The notes under the pieces are model-generated. The model did not search any database. It worked only from the letters and a program-made list of their open reading frames with translations, and had not been told where the DNA came from. A stretch of DNA of 64,000 bases from Betaproteobacteria bacterium HGW-Betaproteobacteria-9 (GTDB taxonomy: Bacteria > Pseudomonadota > Gammaproteobacteria > Burkholderiales > Burkholderiaceae_C): assembly GCA_002842215.1 (NCBI GenBank), contig PHCC01000004.1, positions 1 to 64,000 on the forward strand. The letters run 5' to 3'. Made by a program: the position numbers and the translations under genes. Below are positions 35,829-48,349 of the stretch, piece by piece (positions within the stretch are counted from its first letter, which is position 1; every line of letters begins with the position of its first letter).

Positions 35829-37232
35829 ATGTTCACCCTGAACCCCAAAAGCACCAGCCCGCTCGTGGTGCAGATCGTCGAGGGGTTTCGCGACCTGATC
35901 CAGAGCGGCAACCTGCGCCCGGGCTCCAAGGCACCCTCCATCCGCCAGTTCGCCCACGCCCACGGCGTGAGCGTGTACACCGTGGTCGATGCCTACGACC
36001 GGCTGGTCGCGCTGGGCTATTTCGTCTCGCGCCCGCACTCGGGCTTTTTCGTGCGCAAGCGCGAAGGCGTGGCGCCGCAGGCGCCCGGCACGGTGCCCGC
36101 CGAGACGGCCAACTACAACTTCGACTCCATGTGGTACCTGCGCCGGGTGTTCGAAGCCCGCGCGCTGCGCATGAAGCCGGGCTGCGGCTGGCTGCCGGGC
36201 GACTGGCTGTTTGAAGAAGGCCTGCGCCGCAGCCTGCGTACGCTGGCGGCCGAAAACGTGGACCTGGGCGGCTACGGCGAACCCAAGGGCTTTGCGCCGC
36301 TGCGCCAGCTGGTGCGCGACCTGCTCGCAGAGCAGGAGATCGCCGTCAGCGCCGACCAGGTGCTGCTCACGCAGGGCTCCAGCCAGGCCATGGACCTGGT
36401 GGCGCGCCGCCTGGTGCGCCCGGGCGATCCGGTGCTGGTGGACGACCCCGGCTACCCCAACCTGCTGTTTTCACTGCGTTTCCTGGGCGCGAAACTGATC
36501 GGCGTGCCGCGCACCCCGGCCGGCTACGACCTGGCCGCGCTCGAAGCCCTGGTGCTGGAACACCAGCCCAAGGTGTTTTTCACCCAGCCGCGCCTGCAGA
36601 GCCCCACCGGTTCGGTGGCCAACCTCGCGCACTTGCACCGCGTGGTGCAACTGGCCGAGCAGCACCAGTTCACCGTGGTGGAAAACGACATCTACGCCGA
36701 CCTCGACCCCGAGCCGCGCCCCTCGCTCGCCAGCCTGGACCAGTTGCAGCGCGTGGTCTACATCAGCAGTTTTTCCAAGACCATCTCGCCCAACATCCGC
36801 GTCGGCTTCCTGGCCGCGCCCCCCGATCTGCTGGAAGACTTTGCCCAGCTCAAGATGATTTCGGGCCTGACGTCTTCGGAGTTCAACGAGCGCCTCGCCT
36901 ACGGCGCGCTGGTCGACGGGCGCTGGCGCAAACACCTGCGCAGCCTGCGCGAGCGCCTGGCGCAGGCGCACCAGCGCGTGGCGCAGCAGCTGGAGAACCT
37001 GGGTTTCGAACTGTTCTGCGAGCCCAAGGCCGGCATGTTCCTCTGGGCACGTCACCCCGACATCGCCAACGCGACCGAGCTGGCCTACAAGGCAGCGGAA
37101 CAGGACATCCTGCTCGGCCCCGGCCACCTGTTCGCGCCCGACCTGCAGCCCAGCCCCTGGTTCCGCTTCAACGTGGCGTTCACCGAAGAGCCACAGGTGC
37201 TGGCGTTTTTGAAAGCGCAGAGCAAGGGCTGA
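35829..37232 (+). CDS. MocR-family (GntR-HTH plus aminotransferase-fold) regulator
   Basis: A 467-residue regulator. Residues 1-75 are a GntR winged helix (LVVQIVEGFRDLIQSGNLRP, then SVYTVVDAYDRLVALGYFVS). Residues about 110-460 are a class I aminotransferase-like domain with the PLP Lys317 in SSFSKTISPN. Members such as GabR and YdcR use PLP and an amine ligand to control amine catabolic genes. It is divergent from gabT and lies next to the ydcSTUVW-like genes, so it probably controls one or both. Confidence 0.93.
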   Translation: MFTLNPKSTSPLVVQIVEGFRDLIQSGNLRPGSKAPSIRQFAHAHGVSVYTVVDAYDRLVALGYFVSRPHSGFFVRKREGVAPQAPGTVPAETANYNFDSMWYLRRVFEARALRMKPGCGWLPGDWLFEEGLRRSLRTLAAENVDLGGYGEPKGFAPLRQLVRDLLAEQEIAVSADQVLLTQGSSQAMDLVARRLVRPGDPVLVDDPGYPNLLFSLRFLGAKLIGVPRTPAGYDLAALEALVLEHQPKVFFTQPRLQSPTGSVANLAHLHRVVQLAEQHQFTVVENDIYADLDPEPRPSLASLDQLQRVVYISSFSKTISPNIRVGFLAAPPDLLEDFAQLKMISGLTSSEFNERLAYGALVDGRWRKHLRSLRERLAQAHQRVAQQLENLGFELFCEPKAGMFLWARHPDIANATELAYKAAEQDILLGPGHLFAPDLQPSPWFRFNVAFTEEPQVLAFLKAQSKG

Positions 37233-37324
37233 TTATTTTGCGTGGTGTTGGGCCGATGCCCGAACTGCGAAGTCTCAGGTTTGCACGGCGCCGGAGCGCG
37301 ACCCGAACCGCAAGAAAAAACGCC

Positions 37325-37426
37325 ACCCAGGGGCACCGCCGGGCCGGCTTTGCCGGACGGCCAGTGCCGTCCCCCTCCCGCCGAAGGCGAGAGAGAGGGA
37401 AGCCGCGAAGCGGCGCAGGGGGTGTT
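37325..37426. repeat. stop-codon-associated GC-rich repeat, copy D
   Basis: Copy with GGCACCGCCGGGCCGGCTTT, GCCGG hairpin, GGCCAGTGCCGTCCCCCTCC, a longer central hairpin CTCCCGCCGAAGGCGAGAG, then GCCGCGAAGCGGCGCAGGGG. The G-rich end lies a few bases past the stop of the minus-strand aldehyde dehydrogenase. It fills most of the gap between that gene and the convergent MocR gene. Confidence 0.85.
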
Positions 37427-37428
37427 TC

Positions 37429-38868
37429 TCAGTGCTTCACCATGATGTGGCGTGCGCAGCTGTAGTCTTCCAGCGCGTAGACCGACATGTCCTTGCCGTA
37501 GCCCGAGTGTTTCATGCCGCCGTGCGGCATCTCGGACACCAGCATGAAGTGGGTGTTGACCCAGGTGCAGCCGTACTGCAGGCGGGCAGCGATGTTCATG
37601 GCGGTGCCCACGTCGCTCGACCAGACCGAGCTGGCCAGGCCGTACTCGGAATCGTTCGCCCAGGCCACGGCCTGCTCCGCGTCTTTCACGCGGGTGATGG
37701 ACACCACCGGGCCGAAGACCTCGCTGCGCACGATCTCGTCTTCCTGCAGCGCGCCGGCGATGACGGTGGGTTTGTAGAAGAAGCCCTTGTTGCCCACCGT
37801 GCTGCCGCCGGCCGTGACCTCGGTGTGGGCCAGCTGGGCCGCGCGGTCCACGAAGCTGGCGACGCGGTCGCGCTGGCGGGCCGAGATCAGCGGGCCCATC
37901 TCGACGCCGGGTTCCTGCTGGCTGCCCACCTTGATGGATGAGACGGCGCTGCTCAGGTCGGCCACCAGCTTCTCGTAGATCTTGTCGGTGGCGTAGACGC
38001 GGCAGGCGGCGGTGCAGTCCTGGCCGGCGTTGTAGTAGCCGAAGGTGCGCAGGCCTTCGACCACGCTGCCGAGATCGGCGTCGTCGAGCACGATCACCGG
38101 GGCCTTGCCGCCGAGTTCGAGGTGGGTGCGTTTGATGCCGCGCGCGGCGGCTTCCATGATCTTGCTGCCGGTGGAGACGTCACCCGTGAGCGAGGCCACG
38201 CGGATGCGCGGGTCGCGGATCAGCGGCGCGCCCACGGAGTCGCCCCGGCCGCACACGATGTTGACCACGCCCGGGGGCAGGATGCTGGCCAGCAGCTCGC
38301 CGAAGCGCAGCGTGGTCAGCGGCGTGTTTTCCGAGGGCTTGAGCACCACGGTGTTGCCCATGGCGATGGCGGGGCCGAGCTTCCAGGCGGCCATCATGAG
38401 CGGGTAGTTCCAGGGCGCGATGGAGGCCACCACGCCCAGCGGGTCGCGCCGGATCATGCTGGTGTGGCCCGGCAGGTATTCGCCCGCCAGCGGTCCCGAC
38501 ATGTTGCGGATGGCGCCGCCGAAGAAACGGTAGACATCGGCGATGGCGGGGATTTCGTCGTTGCGCGCGGCAGACAGGGGCTTGCCGCAGTTCAGCGATT
38601 CCAGCATGGCGAGTTCGTCGCCATGGGCTTCGATGGCATCGGCGATCTTGAACAGGTAGGCACTGCGGTCGCGCGGCGTGAGAGCGGCCCAGGTGGGGAA
38701 GGCGGCGCTGGCCGCGTCCACCGCCAGGCGCAGCTGGTCGGCGCTGGCCTCGCGCACGTCGCACAGCAGTTCGCCCGTGCTGGGGTTGAGGATGGGTTCG
38801 ACGCGCCCTTCGCCGGCCACGCTGTGGCCGTTGATCAGGAGTTGGGTGGTGAATCGGGTGGCAGCCAT
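37429..38868 (-). CDS. patD: gamma-aminobutyraldehyde dehydrogenase (YdcW/PatD type)
   Basis: A 479-residue NAD-dependent aldehyde dehydrogenase. Catalytic Glu in [17 protein letters not shown] and Cys in [15 protein letters not shown]; the DCTAA variant is typical of aminobutyraldehyde dehydrogenases. It oxidises 4-aminobutanal (from putrescine) to GABA and may accept 5-aminopentanal. ATG 38868 (MAATRF) avoids overlap with the upstream permease gene. Last gene of the ydcSTUVW-like operon and feeds the GabT step. Confidence 0.9.
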   Translation of the reverse strand: MAATRFTTQLLINGHSVAGEGRVEPILNPSTGELLCDVREASADQLRLAVDAASAAFPTWAALTPRDRSAYLFKIADAIEAHGDELAMLESLNCGKPLSAARNDEIPAIADVYRFFGGAIRNMSGPLAGEYLPGHTSMIRRDPLGVVASIAPWNYPLMMAAWKLGPAIAMGNTVVLKPSENTPLTTLRFGELLASILPPGVVNIVCGRGDSVGAPLIRDPRIRVASLTGDVSTGSKIMEAAARGIKRTHLELGGKAPVIVLDDADLGSVVEGLRTFGYYNAGQDCTAACRVYATDKIYEKLVADLSSAVSSIKVGSQQEPGVEMGPLISARQRDRVASFVDRAAQLAHTEVTAGGSTVGNKGFFYKPTVIAGALQEDEIVRSEVFGPVVSITRVKDAEQAVAWANDSEYGLASSVWSSDVGTAMNIAARLQYGCTWVNTHFMLVSEMPHGGMKHSGYGKDMSVYALEDYSCARHIMVKH

Positions 38869-38917
38869 GTCGGGTTCCAGAGGTGGGGTTGAAACAGAGC
38901 GGAAGGGAGCGGGGTGT

Positions 38918-39715
38918 TCAGCGGGCGTTCGGGCTGGCGTCACCTTCGCGGGTGAGGCGCCAGGCCAGCAGGATCAGCGGCATGGTGATGACCATGATGG
39001 CCAGCGCCACCACGTTGGTGATGGCCGCTTCGCGCGGGCGCCCGAGCTGGCCCATGAGCCAGATGGGCAGGGTCTTGTCGGTGCCGGCGGTGAAGGTGGT
39101 CACGATCAGCTCGTCCACTGATAAAGCGAAGGCCAGGATGCCGCCGGCCAGCAGGGCGGTGCCGAGCTGCGGCAGGATGATGTGGCGCAGCGTGGTCAGG
39201 GTGTCGGCACCCAAGTCCATCGATGCCTCCCACAAACGGCTGGGCAGGCGCCGCAGGCGGGCCACCACGTTGTTGTGCACGATGACCACGCAGAAGGTGG
39301 CGTGGCCGACCACGATGGTCCAGAAACCCGGGTTGACCTCCATGAGCCTGAAGGCCGAGAGCAAGGCAATGCCGGTGACGATGCCGGGCAGGGCGATCGG
39401 CAGGATCAGCATGGTGGTGAACGCGTCCTTGCCAAAGAAACGGTCGCGGTTCAGGGCCGCGGCGGTGAGTGTGCCCAGCACCATCGCGATGACGGTGGCC
39501 ATCGCCGCCACCGCCAGCGAGAGGTAGATCGCCTCATGGATGTCGGTGCGTTCGAGGGCGCGGGCGAACCAGCGCAGGGTCAGCCCTTCCATGGGGAAGC
39601 TGTAGTTGCTGTCGGCGCTGTTGAAGGCGTACAGCGCGATGAACAGCAAGGGCAGGTGCAGGAAGGCCAGGCCCGCGTAGGCGGCGAGGCGCAGCGGTGT
39701 GAATTTAGAGCGCAT
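38918..39715 (-). CDS. ydcV: ABC transporter permease, YdcV/PotI type
   Basis: A 265-residue permease with six helices. The EAA loop is [21 protein letters not shown], followed by [19 protein letters not shown], a pattern of the second polyamine-importer permease. It overlaps the upstream permease gene by 11 bases. Part of the importer encoded at 38.9-43.0 kb. The gene symbol is taken from gene order and content equivalent to E. coli ydcSTUVW. Confidence 0.9.
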   Translation of the reverse strand: MRSKFTPLRLAAYAGLAFLHLPLLFIALYAFNSADSNYSFPMEGLTLRWFARALERTDIHEAIYLSLAVAAMATVIAMVLGTLTAAALNRDRFFGKDAFTTMLILPIALPGIVTGIALLSAFRLMEVNPGFWTIVVGHATFCVVIVHNNVVARLRRLPSRLWEASMDLGADTLTTLRHIILPQLGTALLAGGILAFALSVDELIVTTFTAGTDKTLPIWLMGQLGRPREAAITNVVALAIMVITMPLILLAWRLTREGDASPNAR

Positions 39716-40607
39716 TGAAGGCCCCCAGGCGGCGTGCCATGGCGAGGTAAAGCGTGATCAGCACGATGGGCACGCAGGTGAAGGCCGCGGCCATGGGAAT
39801 GTTGCCGATGGTGCCCTGCATGGTGTAGACCATGTTGCCGATGTACAGGCCCGAGGGACCGACCAGCTGGGGAATGATGTAGTCGCCCAGCGTGAGCGAG
39901 AAGGTGAAGATGGAGCCCGCGACCACGCCCGGGAAGGCGAGGGGCCACAGCACGGTGCGGAAGGTCTGGAACGGGCGGGCACCGAGGTCGCCCGAGGCCA
40001 GCAGCAGGTTGGCCGGCACGCGTTCGATGGCGGCTTGTATGGGCAGCACCATGAAGGGCAGCCAGATGTAGGTGAACACCAGAAAGCGGCCCAGGTTGGA
40101 GGTGGCGAGCGTGTCGCCGCCGATGACCGGAATGGACAGCACCGCCTGCAGAACGCCTTGCAGCCCCAGCGCATTGATCACCCAGTAGATCACGCCGCCC
40201 TGCGCCAGCAGCACGGTCCAGGCGTAGGCCTTGACGATGTAGCTGGCCCACATGGGCAGCATCACGCCGACATAGAAAAAGCCCTTCTCGGCCGGACCGG
40301 CGTGGTGGGCCATGTACCAGGCCATGGGAAAGCCGATGAGCGCGGTGGCCAGCGTCACGGCGATGGCCATGCCCAGGGTGCGCAGCACGATGTCCAGGTT
40401 GGCGGGAACGAGCAGGTTGACAAAGTTGTCGGTGGTGAACTCGGCCACGACCGACATGCTCATGTCGTCGAACACAAAGACGCTCTGGCTCAGCAGCGTC
40501 AGCAGCGAGCCCAGGTACACCACGCCAAACCACAGCAGCGGCGGCGTGAGCATCAGCAGCAGCGTGAGCGTGCGCCGCTGGTAGAAGAAGTTGGAGAGGG
40601 TGCGCAT
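39705..40607 (-). CDS. ydcU: ABC transporter permease, YdcU/PotH type
   Basis: A 300-residue permease with six helices. EAA loop [20 protein letters not shown]; the N-terminus [22 protein letters not shown] is a typical PotB/PotH first helix, without the long loop seen in the other operon's permease. ATG 40607 has GAGGA upstream; a GTG at 40622 is possible. Pairs with the YdcV-like permease. Confidence 0.9.
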   Translation of the reverse strand: MRTLSNFFYQRRTLTLLLMLTPPLLWFGVVYLGSLLTLLSQSVFVFDDMSMSVVAEFTTDNFVNLLVPANLDIVLRTLGMAIAVTLATALIGFPMAWYMAHHAGPAEKGFFYVGVMLPMWASYIVKAYAWTVLLAQGGVIYWVINALGLQGVLQAVLSIPVIGGDTLATSNLGRFLVFTYIWLPFMVLPIQAAIERVPANLLLASGDLGARPFQTFRTVLWPLAFPGVVAGSIFTFSLTLGDYIIPQLVGPSGLYIGNMVYTMQGTIGNIPMAAAFTCVPIVLITLYLAMARRLGAFNAL

Positions 40608-40628
40608 GGCCGATGTCCTCACAGCCTC

Positions 40629-41654
40629 TCAGGCGTCCAGCATCACCATGTGCTGCTGCGCCCAGCTGAGCGCAACCCGCTGGCCCGCCTGGGTGTGGGC
40701 GGCCAGTGCCGACGCGGCTTCGCCTTCAGCCTGCAGGGCGGTGATCACCTGTTGGCCCACCTGCACCTCCAGCCGCTGGCTGGCGCCCAGAAACTGGATC
40801 GCGAGCACCTCGCCCTCCACCTGCCGGCGACCGGCGGAAGGGGTGGCCCCCGCCCGGTGCACAGCGATGTTTTCCTGGCGCACGGCAAACGCCTGTGGCC
40901 TGCCGGTGAGCGTTTGCGCCAGAGCGGTGTCGATGACGTTGGCGCTGCCGACAAAGTCCGCCACGAAACGCGTGCGGGGCTGGTGGTAGAGCTCGCGTGG
41001 ACTGGCGATCTGCTCGATCTTTCCCTGGTTGAACACCGCCACGCGGTCCGACATCGAGAGCGCTTCGCCCTGGTCGTGCGTGACGTAAACGAAGGTGATG
41101 CCCAGCTTGCGGTGCAGCACCTTCAGCTCGACCTGCATCTGCTCGCGCAGCTTCATGTCCAGTGCGCCCAGGGGCTCGTCCAGCAACAGGATGCGCGGCC
41201 GGTTGACCAGGGCCCGTGCGAGCGCCACGCGCTGGCGCTGGCCGCCCGAGAGCTGGGCCGGCGTGCGTTCGGCGTGGTCGGGCAGGGCCACCATGGCCAG
41301 GGCCTCGCGGGCCTGGGCGTGGCGCTCGGCCTTGGGCACTTTTCGCACCATCAAACCGTAGGCCACGTTGTCCAGCACGTTCATGTGCGGGAACAGCGCG
41401 TAGTCCTGGAACACGGTGTTCACGTCGCGCTCGTAAGGCGGCGTGCCCGAGGCTTCCCGGCCCATCAGGGTCAGGCTGCCATGGGTCGGTTGTTCAAAGC
41501 CGGCCATCAGCCGAAGCGAGGTGGTCTTGCCGGAACCCGAAGGCCCCAGCATGGAGAAGAATTCACCTTCCTTCACGGTGAAGCTGACACCATCCAGCGC
41601 CTTCACGTCGCCGTAGTGCCTGGACACGTCTTTGAACTCGATGGCGTCGGTCAT
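40629..41654 (-). CDS. ydcT: ABC transporter ATP-binding protein, YdcT/PotA type
   Basis: A 341-residue ATPase. Walker [18 protein letters not shown]-loop [13 protein letters not shown], signature [15 protein letters not shown], Walker [14 protein letters not shown]-loop [10 protein letters not shown], and a C-terminal TOBE domain. Start 41654 ([15 protein letters not shown]) is conventional; the frame is open 19 codons further. Energises the YdcU/YdcV permeases. Confidence 0.92.
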   Translation of the reverse strand: MTDAIEFKDVSRHYGDVKALDGVSFTVKEGEFFSMLGPSGSGKTTSLRLMAGFEQPTHGSLTLMGREASGTPPYERDVNTVFQDYALFPHMNVLDNVAYGLMVRKVPKAERHAQAREALAMVALPDHAERTPAQLSGGQRQRVALARALVNRPRILLLDEPLGALDMKLREQMQVELKVLHRKLGITFVYVTHDQGEALSMSDRVAVFNQGKIEQIASPRELYHQPRTRFVADFVGSANVIDTALAQTLTGRPQAFAVRQENIAVHRAGATPSAGRRQVEGEVLAIQFLGASQRLEVQVGQQVITALQAEGEAASALAAHTQAGQRVALSWAQQHMVMLDA

Positions 41655-41742
41655 GCAGAAATCTTCAATCAGGGATGCGGTTCGGTTCAGTGGTCCATGG
41701 CGTCGGAGCAAACATCAGCACGAGGCGCGACGGCTCCCCCAG

Positions 41743-41840
41743 CCCAGGGCACCGCCGGGCCGGCTTCGCTGGACGGCCAGTGCCGTCCCCCTCCCGCCGA
41801 AGGCGAGAGAGGGGGGTGACGCGAAGCGGCGCGGGGGGTG
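41743..41840. repeat. stop-codon-associated GC-rich repeat, copy E
   Basis: Near-identical to copy D: GGCACCGCCGGGCCGGCTTC, GGACGGCCAGTGCCGTCCCC, the central hairpin CTCCCGCCGAAGGCGAGAG, GTGACGCGAAGCGGCGCGGG. The G-rich end lies seven bases past the stop of the YdcS-like gene. It separates this gene from the ATPase gene inside the importer operon. Confidence 0.87.
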
Positions 41841-41847
41841 ATGCCTC

Positions 41848-42999
41848 TTACCTTCCGCCCATGATCGCGATGTAGTCCATCGCCCACTTGGCGTACGGGA
41901 CACAGGTGCCTTGCGAGGCGCACTTGGCCTGGGGGGTCTTCCAGAACTTGATCTTGGCCAGGTCGTCAAAGCCGTTGACCTTGCAGAAGTCGCTGCCGCC
42001 GGGGGCTTTGGCTTTGCAGGCGGCCGGGGTGACAGGCACGGTGCCAAACCATTCGGCCAGAGGGGCCTGCAGCTGGTCGCTGAGCTGGTGCTCCATCCAC
42101 TGGTAGGCGCAGTTCACGTTCTTGGCGTTCACATGCAACATGGTGGTGTCGGCCCAGCCGGTGGCACCTTCCTTGGGCACCACGGAGGCAATGGGCTTCT
42201 TCTCGCCCTTGAGCGAGTTCACCATGAAGCCCCAGGAGCCCGAGGCGACCACGCCCTCGCTCTTGAAGTCGTTCATCTGCACCGTGGCGTCGTGCCAGTA
42301 GCGGTGGGTCAGTTTCTTCTGCCCGCGCAGCAGCTCCAGCACGGCGGCGTACTGTTTTTCGTTGAGCTCGTAGGGGTCTTTGATGCCCAGCTCGGGCTTC
42401 TTGGACATCAGGTACAGCGCCGCATCGGCGATGTAGATGGCACCGTCGTAGGCTTGCACGCGGCCCTTGTTCGACTTGCCGTCGGGCAGTTTCTGCTCTT
42501 CAAACACCACCGACCAGGAGTCGGGCGCCTTCTTGAAGACGTCGGTGTTGTACATCAGCACGTTGGGGCCCGACTGGTAAGGCACGCCGTAGTGTTTGCC
42601 GTCCACCGTGTGCCAGGCGGCGTTCTGCAGGCGGGTGTCGATGTTCTTGTAGCTGGGCATCAGGCCCACATCCACCTCCTGGACCAGCTTGGAGGCGATC
42701 AGCCGTCCGCTGGCGTCGCCGGAGGCGGTCACGATGTCGTGGCCACCGGCTTTCATCAGGGACACCATTTCGTCGGAGGTGGCGGCGGTCTTGACGTTGA
42801 CCTTGCAACCCGATGCCTTTTCAAAGCTGGTGGTCCAGTCGTAGGCCTTGTCGGTTTCGCCGCGTTCGATGTAGCCGGCCCAGGCAATGATGTTGAGCTG
42901 TCCCTCGCCCTTGCCAATGGCCTTGGGCGGGGCTGCGAGGCTGGATGCGGCGGAGGCAACCGCCAGCAAACCAAACAGAATTGTGCGGGTCTGGGACAT
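41848..42999 (-). CDS. ydcS: ABC transporter substrate-binding protein, YdcS type
   Basis: A 383-residue periplasmic protein. Signal peptide TRTILFGLLAVASAASSLAA, mature start PPKAIGKGEGQLNIIAWAGY. The region HDIVTASGDASGRLIASKLV and NVLMYNTDVFKKAPDSWSVV places it with YdcS and related polyamine-type binding proteins. Several Cys in the C-terminal part (NVNCAYQ, PAACKAK, DFCKV, KCASQGTC) could form disulfides. First gene of the operon, divergent from the LysR gene. Confidence 0.9.
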   Translation of the reverse strand: MSQTRTILFGLLAVASAASSLAAPPKAIGKGEGQLNIIAWAGYIERGETDKAYDWTTSFEKASGCKVNVKTAATSDEMVSLMKAGGHDIVTASGDASGRLIASKLVQEVDVGLMPSYKNIDTRLQNAAWHTVDGKHYGVPYQSGPNVLMYNTDVFKKAPDSWSVVFEEQKLPDGKSNKGRVQAYDGAIYIADAALYLMSKKPELGIKDPYELNEKQYAAVLELLRGQKKLTHRYWHDATVQMNDFKSEGVVASGSWGFMVNSLKGEKKPIASVVPKEGATGWADTTMLHVNAKNVNCAYQWMEHQLSDQLQAPLAEWFGTVPVTPAACKAKAPGGSDFCKVNGFDDLAKIKFWKTPQAKCASQGTCVPYAKWAMDYIAIMGGR

Positions 43000-43144
43000 A
43001 GGAACTCCTGACAGGGGTGGTTGGGGCGCGCTGGTGCGAGCCTGAGAGGCATCTTAGGTATTGCCCCTGTGCAGAACCATACCGGGCAAACAATAGAATC
43101 CATCGGTAAAACAGAAACCTCGCACCAGGAAACGCTTTTTTAGG

Positions 43145-43187
43145 GGGTTACCCTGTGCCTCAAAGCGGTGCATTTGCGGGTTTACCC
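43145..43187. promoter_or_regulatory. candidate regulator sites between ydcS-like and LysR genes
   Basis: Two related palindromes GGGTTACCC (43145-43153) and GGGTTTACCC (43178-43187) lie 33 bases apart start to start, about three helical turns, in the 231-base divergent gap and shortly before the LysR start. Spacing on one helix face suits a LysR-type tetramer. The rest of the gap shows no gene. Confidence 0.45.
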
Positions 43188-43230
43188 TTTAATCGGTCCA
43201 AAAGAGTGCCTGAAAGGGCGAAATGACCCG

Positions 43231-44160
43231 ATGAGCACCTCGTTCAAGAGCATTCGGTATTTCATAGCGGTTGCGGAATCGGGCTCCATCTCGGCCGCCA
43301 TCCACGAGCTGGGGGTTTCGCAATCTGTCGTGTCGCAGGCCATCGCGCAGATGGAGGCCGATCTGGGCACCTTGCTGTTCGAGCGCCGGGCCCGCGGCAT
43401 GTCGCTCACGCACGCGGGACACCAGTTTCTGCGCCATGCGCACCAGATCGACGTGGCCATGCGCAACGCGCGCGACGCCCTGGCCTCGCGGCCGCACACC
43501 GTCACCGGCAGCCTCAACGTGGGCGTGACCAGCCTGATGGTGGGCTACTACCTGCCGTTTCTGCTCGACCGATTTCGCCGCGTGTTCCCGCGTATCCAGG
43601 TGCAGATCACCGAAGACCGGCGCGACTACCTGGAGCACCTGCTGATCAGCGGCGAGCTCGACGTGGCGCTGATCGTGGTGTCCCAACTGCAAAACCGCCA
43701 GGCGCTGGAGACCGAAACCATCCTGCGCTCGGGCTGGCGGGTGTGGCTCCCTGTCAACCACCGCCTGGCGGGCGAGGAAAAGATCGAGGCCACCGAGCTG
43801 GCCCGGCAGTCGCTGGTGTTGCTGCAGGTGGATGAGTTGGGTGACGCCACCACCGCCTTGTGGAACGCCGGCGGTGCGGACCCCACGGTGCTGATCCGCA
43901 CCTCGTCGGTGGAAGCCGTGCGCAGCCTGGTGGCCACCGGCGCCGGCTGCTCGGTGTTGCCGGACATGCTGTACCGGCCGTGGTCACTGGAGGGCGATCG
44001 CATCGAAGCCCGGCCGCTGGCCCACGCACTGCCGCACCTGGAGGTGGGTCTGGCCTGGCGCAAAGGCGCCGTGTTGCCGGAGTCGCTGAGCAATTTCCTG
44101 ACGGCCGTGCGCCCCACGCTCGAAGGGCATGCGCCGGGCGGCGTTGGCCACGTCCGGTAG
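43231..44160 (+). CDS. LysR-family transcriptional regulator
   Basis: A 309-residue LTTR. N-terminal helix-turn-helix FIAVAESGSISAAIHELGVS with QSVVSQAIAQMEADLGTLLF; the ligand-binding domain starts GSLNVGVTSLMVGYYLPFLL. Start 43231 (MSTSFKSIRYF) is the conserved N-terminus; the frame opens at 43168 through the proposed operator. Divergent from the YdcS-like binding protein, so it may control that importer together with, or instead of, the MocR protein. Confidence 0.92.
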   Translation: MSTSFKSIRYFIAVAESGSISAAIHELGVSQSVVSQAIAQMEADLGTLLFERRARGMSLTHAGHQFLRHAHQIDVAMRNARDALASRPHTVTGSLNVGVTSLMVGYYLPFLLDRFRRVFPRIQVQITEDRRDYLEHLLISGELDVALIVVSQLQNRQALETETILRSGWRVWLPVNHRLAGEEKIEATELARQSLVLLQVDELGDATTALWNAGGADPTVLIRTSSVEAVRSLVATGAGCSVLPDMLYRPWSLEGDRIEARPLAHALPHLEVGLAWRKGAVLPESLSNFLTAVRPTLEGHAPGGVGHVR

Positions 44161-44248
44161 CTGCCTGCCCGCAGGCGCGCTCGGCGCCCCGGACGCCCGT
44201 CGGGCGATAATGTAAAGCTGTTCAGAACCTGCACGAAGCACCACCGAC

Positions 44249-46870
<2,622 letters not shown>

Positions 46871-46912
46871 TCGCTTGCGCGCCTGTCAGCGATTGCCCGG
46901 GACCCTGAAGCC

Positions 46913-47344
46913 ATGCCGCGTATCCAGATCGATCTGCCCGATCACTTCGCTTTCAGCACGGAGATGTCGATCTACATCAGCCACGTCAACCAGGGCGGGC
47001 ACCTGGACAACGCGCAACTGCTGACGCTGGTGTCTGAAGCCCGGGTGCGTTACTTCAAGTCCCTGGGTTACACCGAGTCCGATGTCGCCGGCCATCCCAT
47101 CGTCGTCGGCGACATCGTGGCGCAGTACAAGGCCGAGGGCTTTCATGGCGAGACCATGCGGGTGAGCCTGCTGCCACAGGACCCCAACAAGTACGGTTTC
47201 GACCTGGTCTACCGGATGGACAACGTGGAATCGGGCCGCGAGGTGGCGCGAGGCAAGATCGGCATCGTGTTCATCGACCGCGAAACCCGGCGCGTGGCGC
47301 CCATCCCGGCCCGCTTCCGGGCGCAGGTGCTGGCTGAAAGCTGA
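46913..47344 (+). CDS. hotdog-fold thioesterase
   Basis: A 143-residue hotdog protein. STEMSIYISHVNQGGHLDNA aligns with the thioesterase catalytic region but has no Asp at the place of the usual D-x-x-G-H-V-N motif; the core VGDIVAQYKAEGFHGETMRV and GREVARGKIGIVFID strands are standard. The catalytic residue is therefore uncertain. It is 42 bases after alaS and may be cotranscribed. Confidence 0.82.
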   Translation: MPRIQIDLPDHFAFSTEMSIYISHVNQGGHLDNAQLLTLVSEARVRYFKSLGYTESDVAGHPIVVGDIVAQYKAEGFHGETMRVSLLPQDPNKYGFDLVYRMDNVESGREVARGKIGIVFIDRETRRVAPIPARFRAQVLAES

Positions 47345-47350
47345 ACGGCA

Positions 47351-48286
47351 TCAGCCGGGCCAGTCCAGCGCGCGCTGGCTCCGGAAGGCTCGCGGCGCGC
47401 CCGTCACCGGGTCCGTGAACGCGATGCCTCGCGCCAGCAGGCGCAACGGGTTCGCAAAATCTTCCGCTTCGTCCGGCCCGTGCAGCACGGTCGGGTAGAG
47501 CTGGTCGCCCACGATGGGCAGGTCGAGCGCGTTCATGTGCACCCGCAGCTGGTGGCGTTTGCCGGTGACGGGTTCCAGCGCATAGCGCGCCCAGTCGCCG
47601 CGCCGCTCCAGCACATCGATGCGTGTCTCGCTGTTCGGCTCACCAGCCACCTCGTTCATGCGGAAAAAATCGGTCGGGTGTTCCACGATGCGGCTGCTGC
47701 TCGTGCGCGGCCAGGTCCATGCGTCGGTGGCCGGCGCGATGGCCTCGTAGGTCTTTTGCATGGTTCGCCCACTGAAGAGCGCGTGGTAGGTCCCGCGCTC
47801 GGCGGGATTCACGGCAAACAGCACCAGCCCGGCGGTTTCGCGATCAATGCGGTGCAGCGGTGCCAGCTGTGGCAGGCCGAGCTTGCGTTGAAGGCGCACC
47901 AGCAAAGTCTGCTGCACATAGCGCCCGCCCGGCGTCACGGGCAGAAAGTGCGGTTTGTCGGCCACCACCAGGTGCGCGTCCTGGTAGAGCACCGTTTCTT
48001 CAAACGGCACCACCCCTTCGTCTGGCAGCTCGCGGTAGTAATACAGCCGCGTATGGCCCCGGTACGGCGCCTCGGGCGGTACGGCCTGGCCCGCTTCGTC
48101 CAGCACCGCGCCCGTGGCCAGCCGCTCGGCCCACGCCGCGCGACCCACCGTGGGCAGGCGCTCGTCCAGAAAGTCGATCACGCCGGGCCAGCGCTGATCC
48201 CCGGCTTTGACCCCTGGCAGTGCGACGCAGCTGGGCGACACACCGTCGCGGGCGGGAATGAGCGGGTTCTTGGTGGATCGGGCCAT
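47351..48286 (-). CDS. RluA-family pseudouridine synthase
   Basis: A 311-residue enzyme that isomerises uridine in rRNA or tRNA. The catalytic Asp is in HRIDRETAGLVLFA, and the RluA motif GKRHQLRVHMNALDLPIVGD follows. There is an N-terminal region of about 90 residues with an S4-like segment (LPTVGRAAWAERLATGAV). The target uridine cannot be assigned from sequence. Confidence 0.9.
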   Translation of the reverse strand: MARSTKNPLIPARDGVSPSCVALPGVKAGDQRWPGVIDFLDERLPTVGRAAWAERLATGAVLDEAGQAVPPEAPYRGHTRLYYYRELPDEGVVPFEETVLYQDAHLVVADKPHFLPVTPGGRYVQQTLLVRLQRKLGLPQLAPLHRIDRETAGLVLFAVNPAERGTYHALFSGRTMQKTYEAIAPATDAWTWPRTSSSRIVEHPTDFFRMNEVAGEPNSETRIDVLERRGDWARYALEPVTGKRHQLRVHMNALDLPIVGDQLYPTVLHGPDEAEDFANPLRLLARGIAFTDPVTGAPRAFRSQRALDWPG

Positions 48287-48349
48287 GGCGGAGGAGGGTG
48301 AGCGAAGGAAATGCGGGTATTCTCTGCGCCTTCACCACAGGACCCCGCC

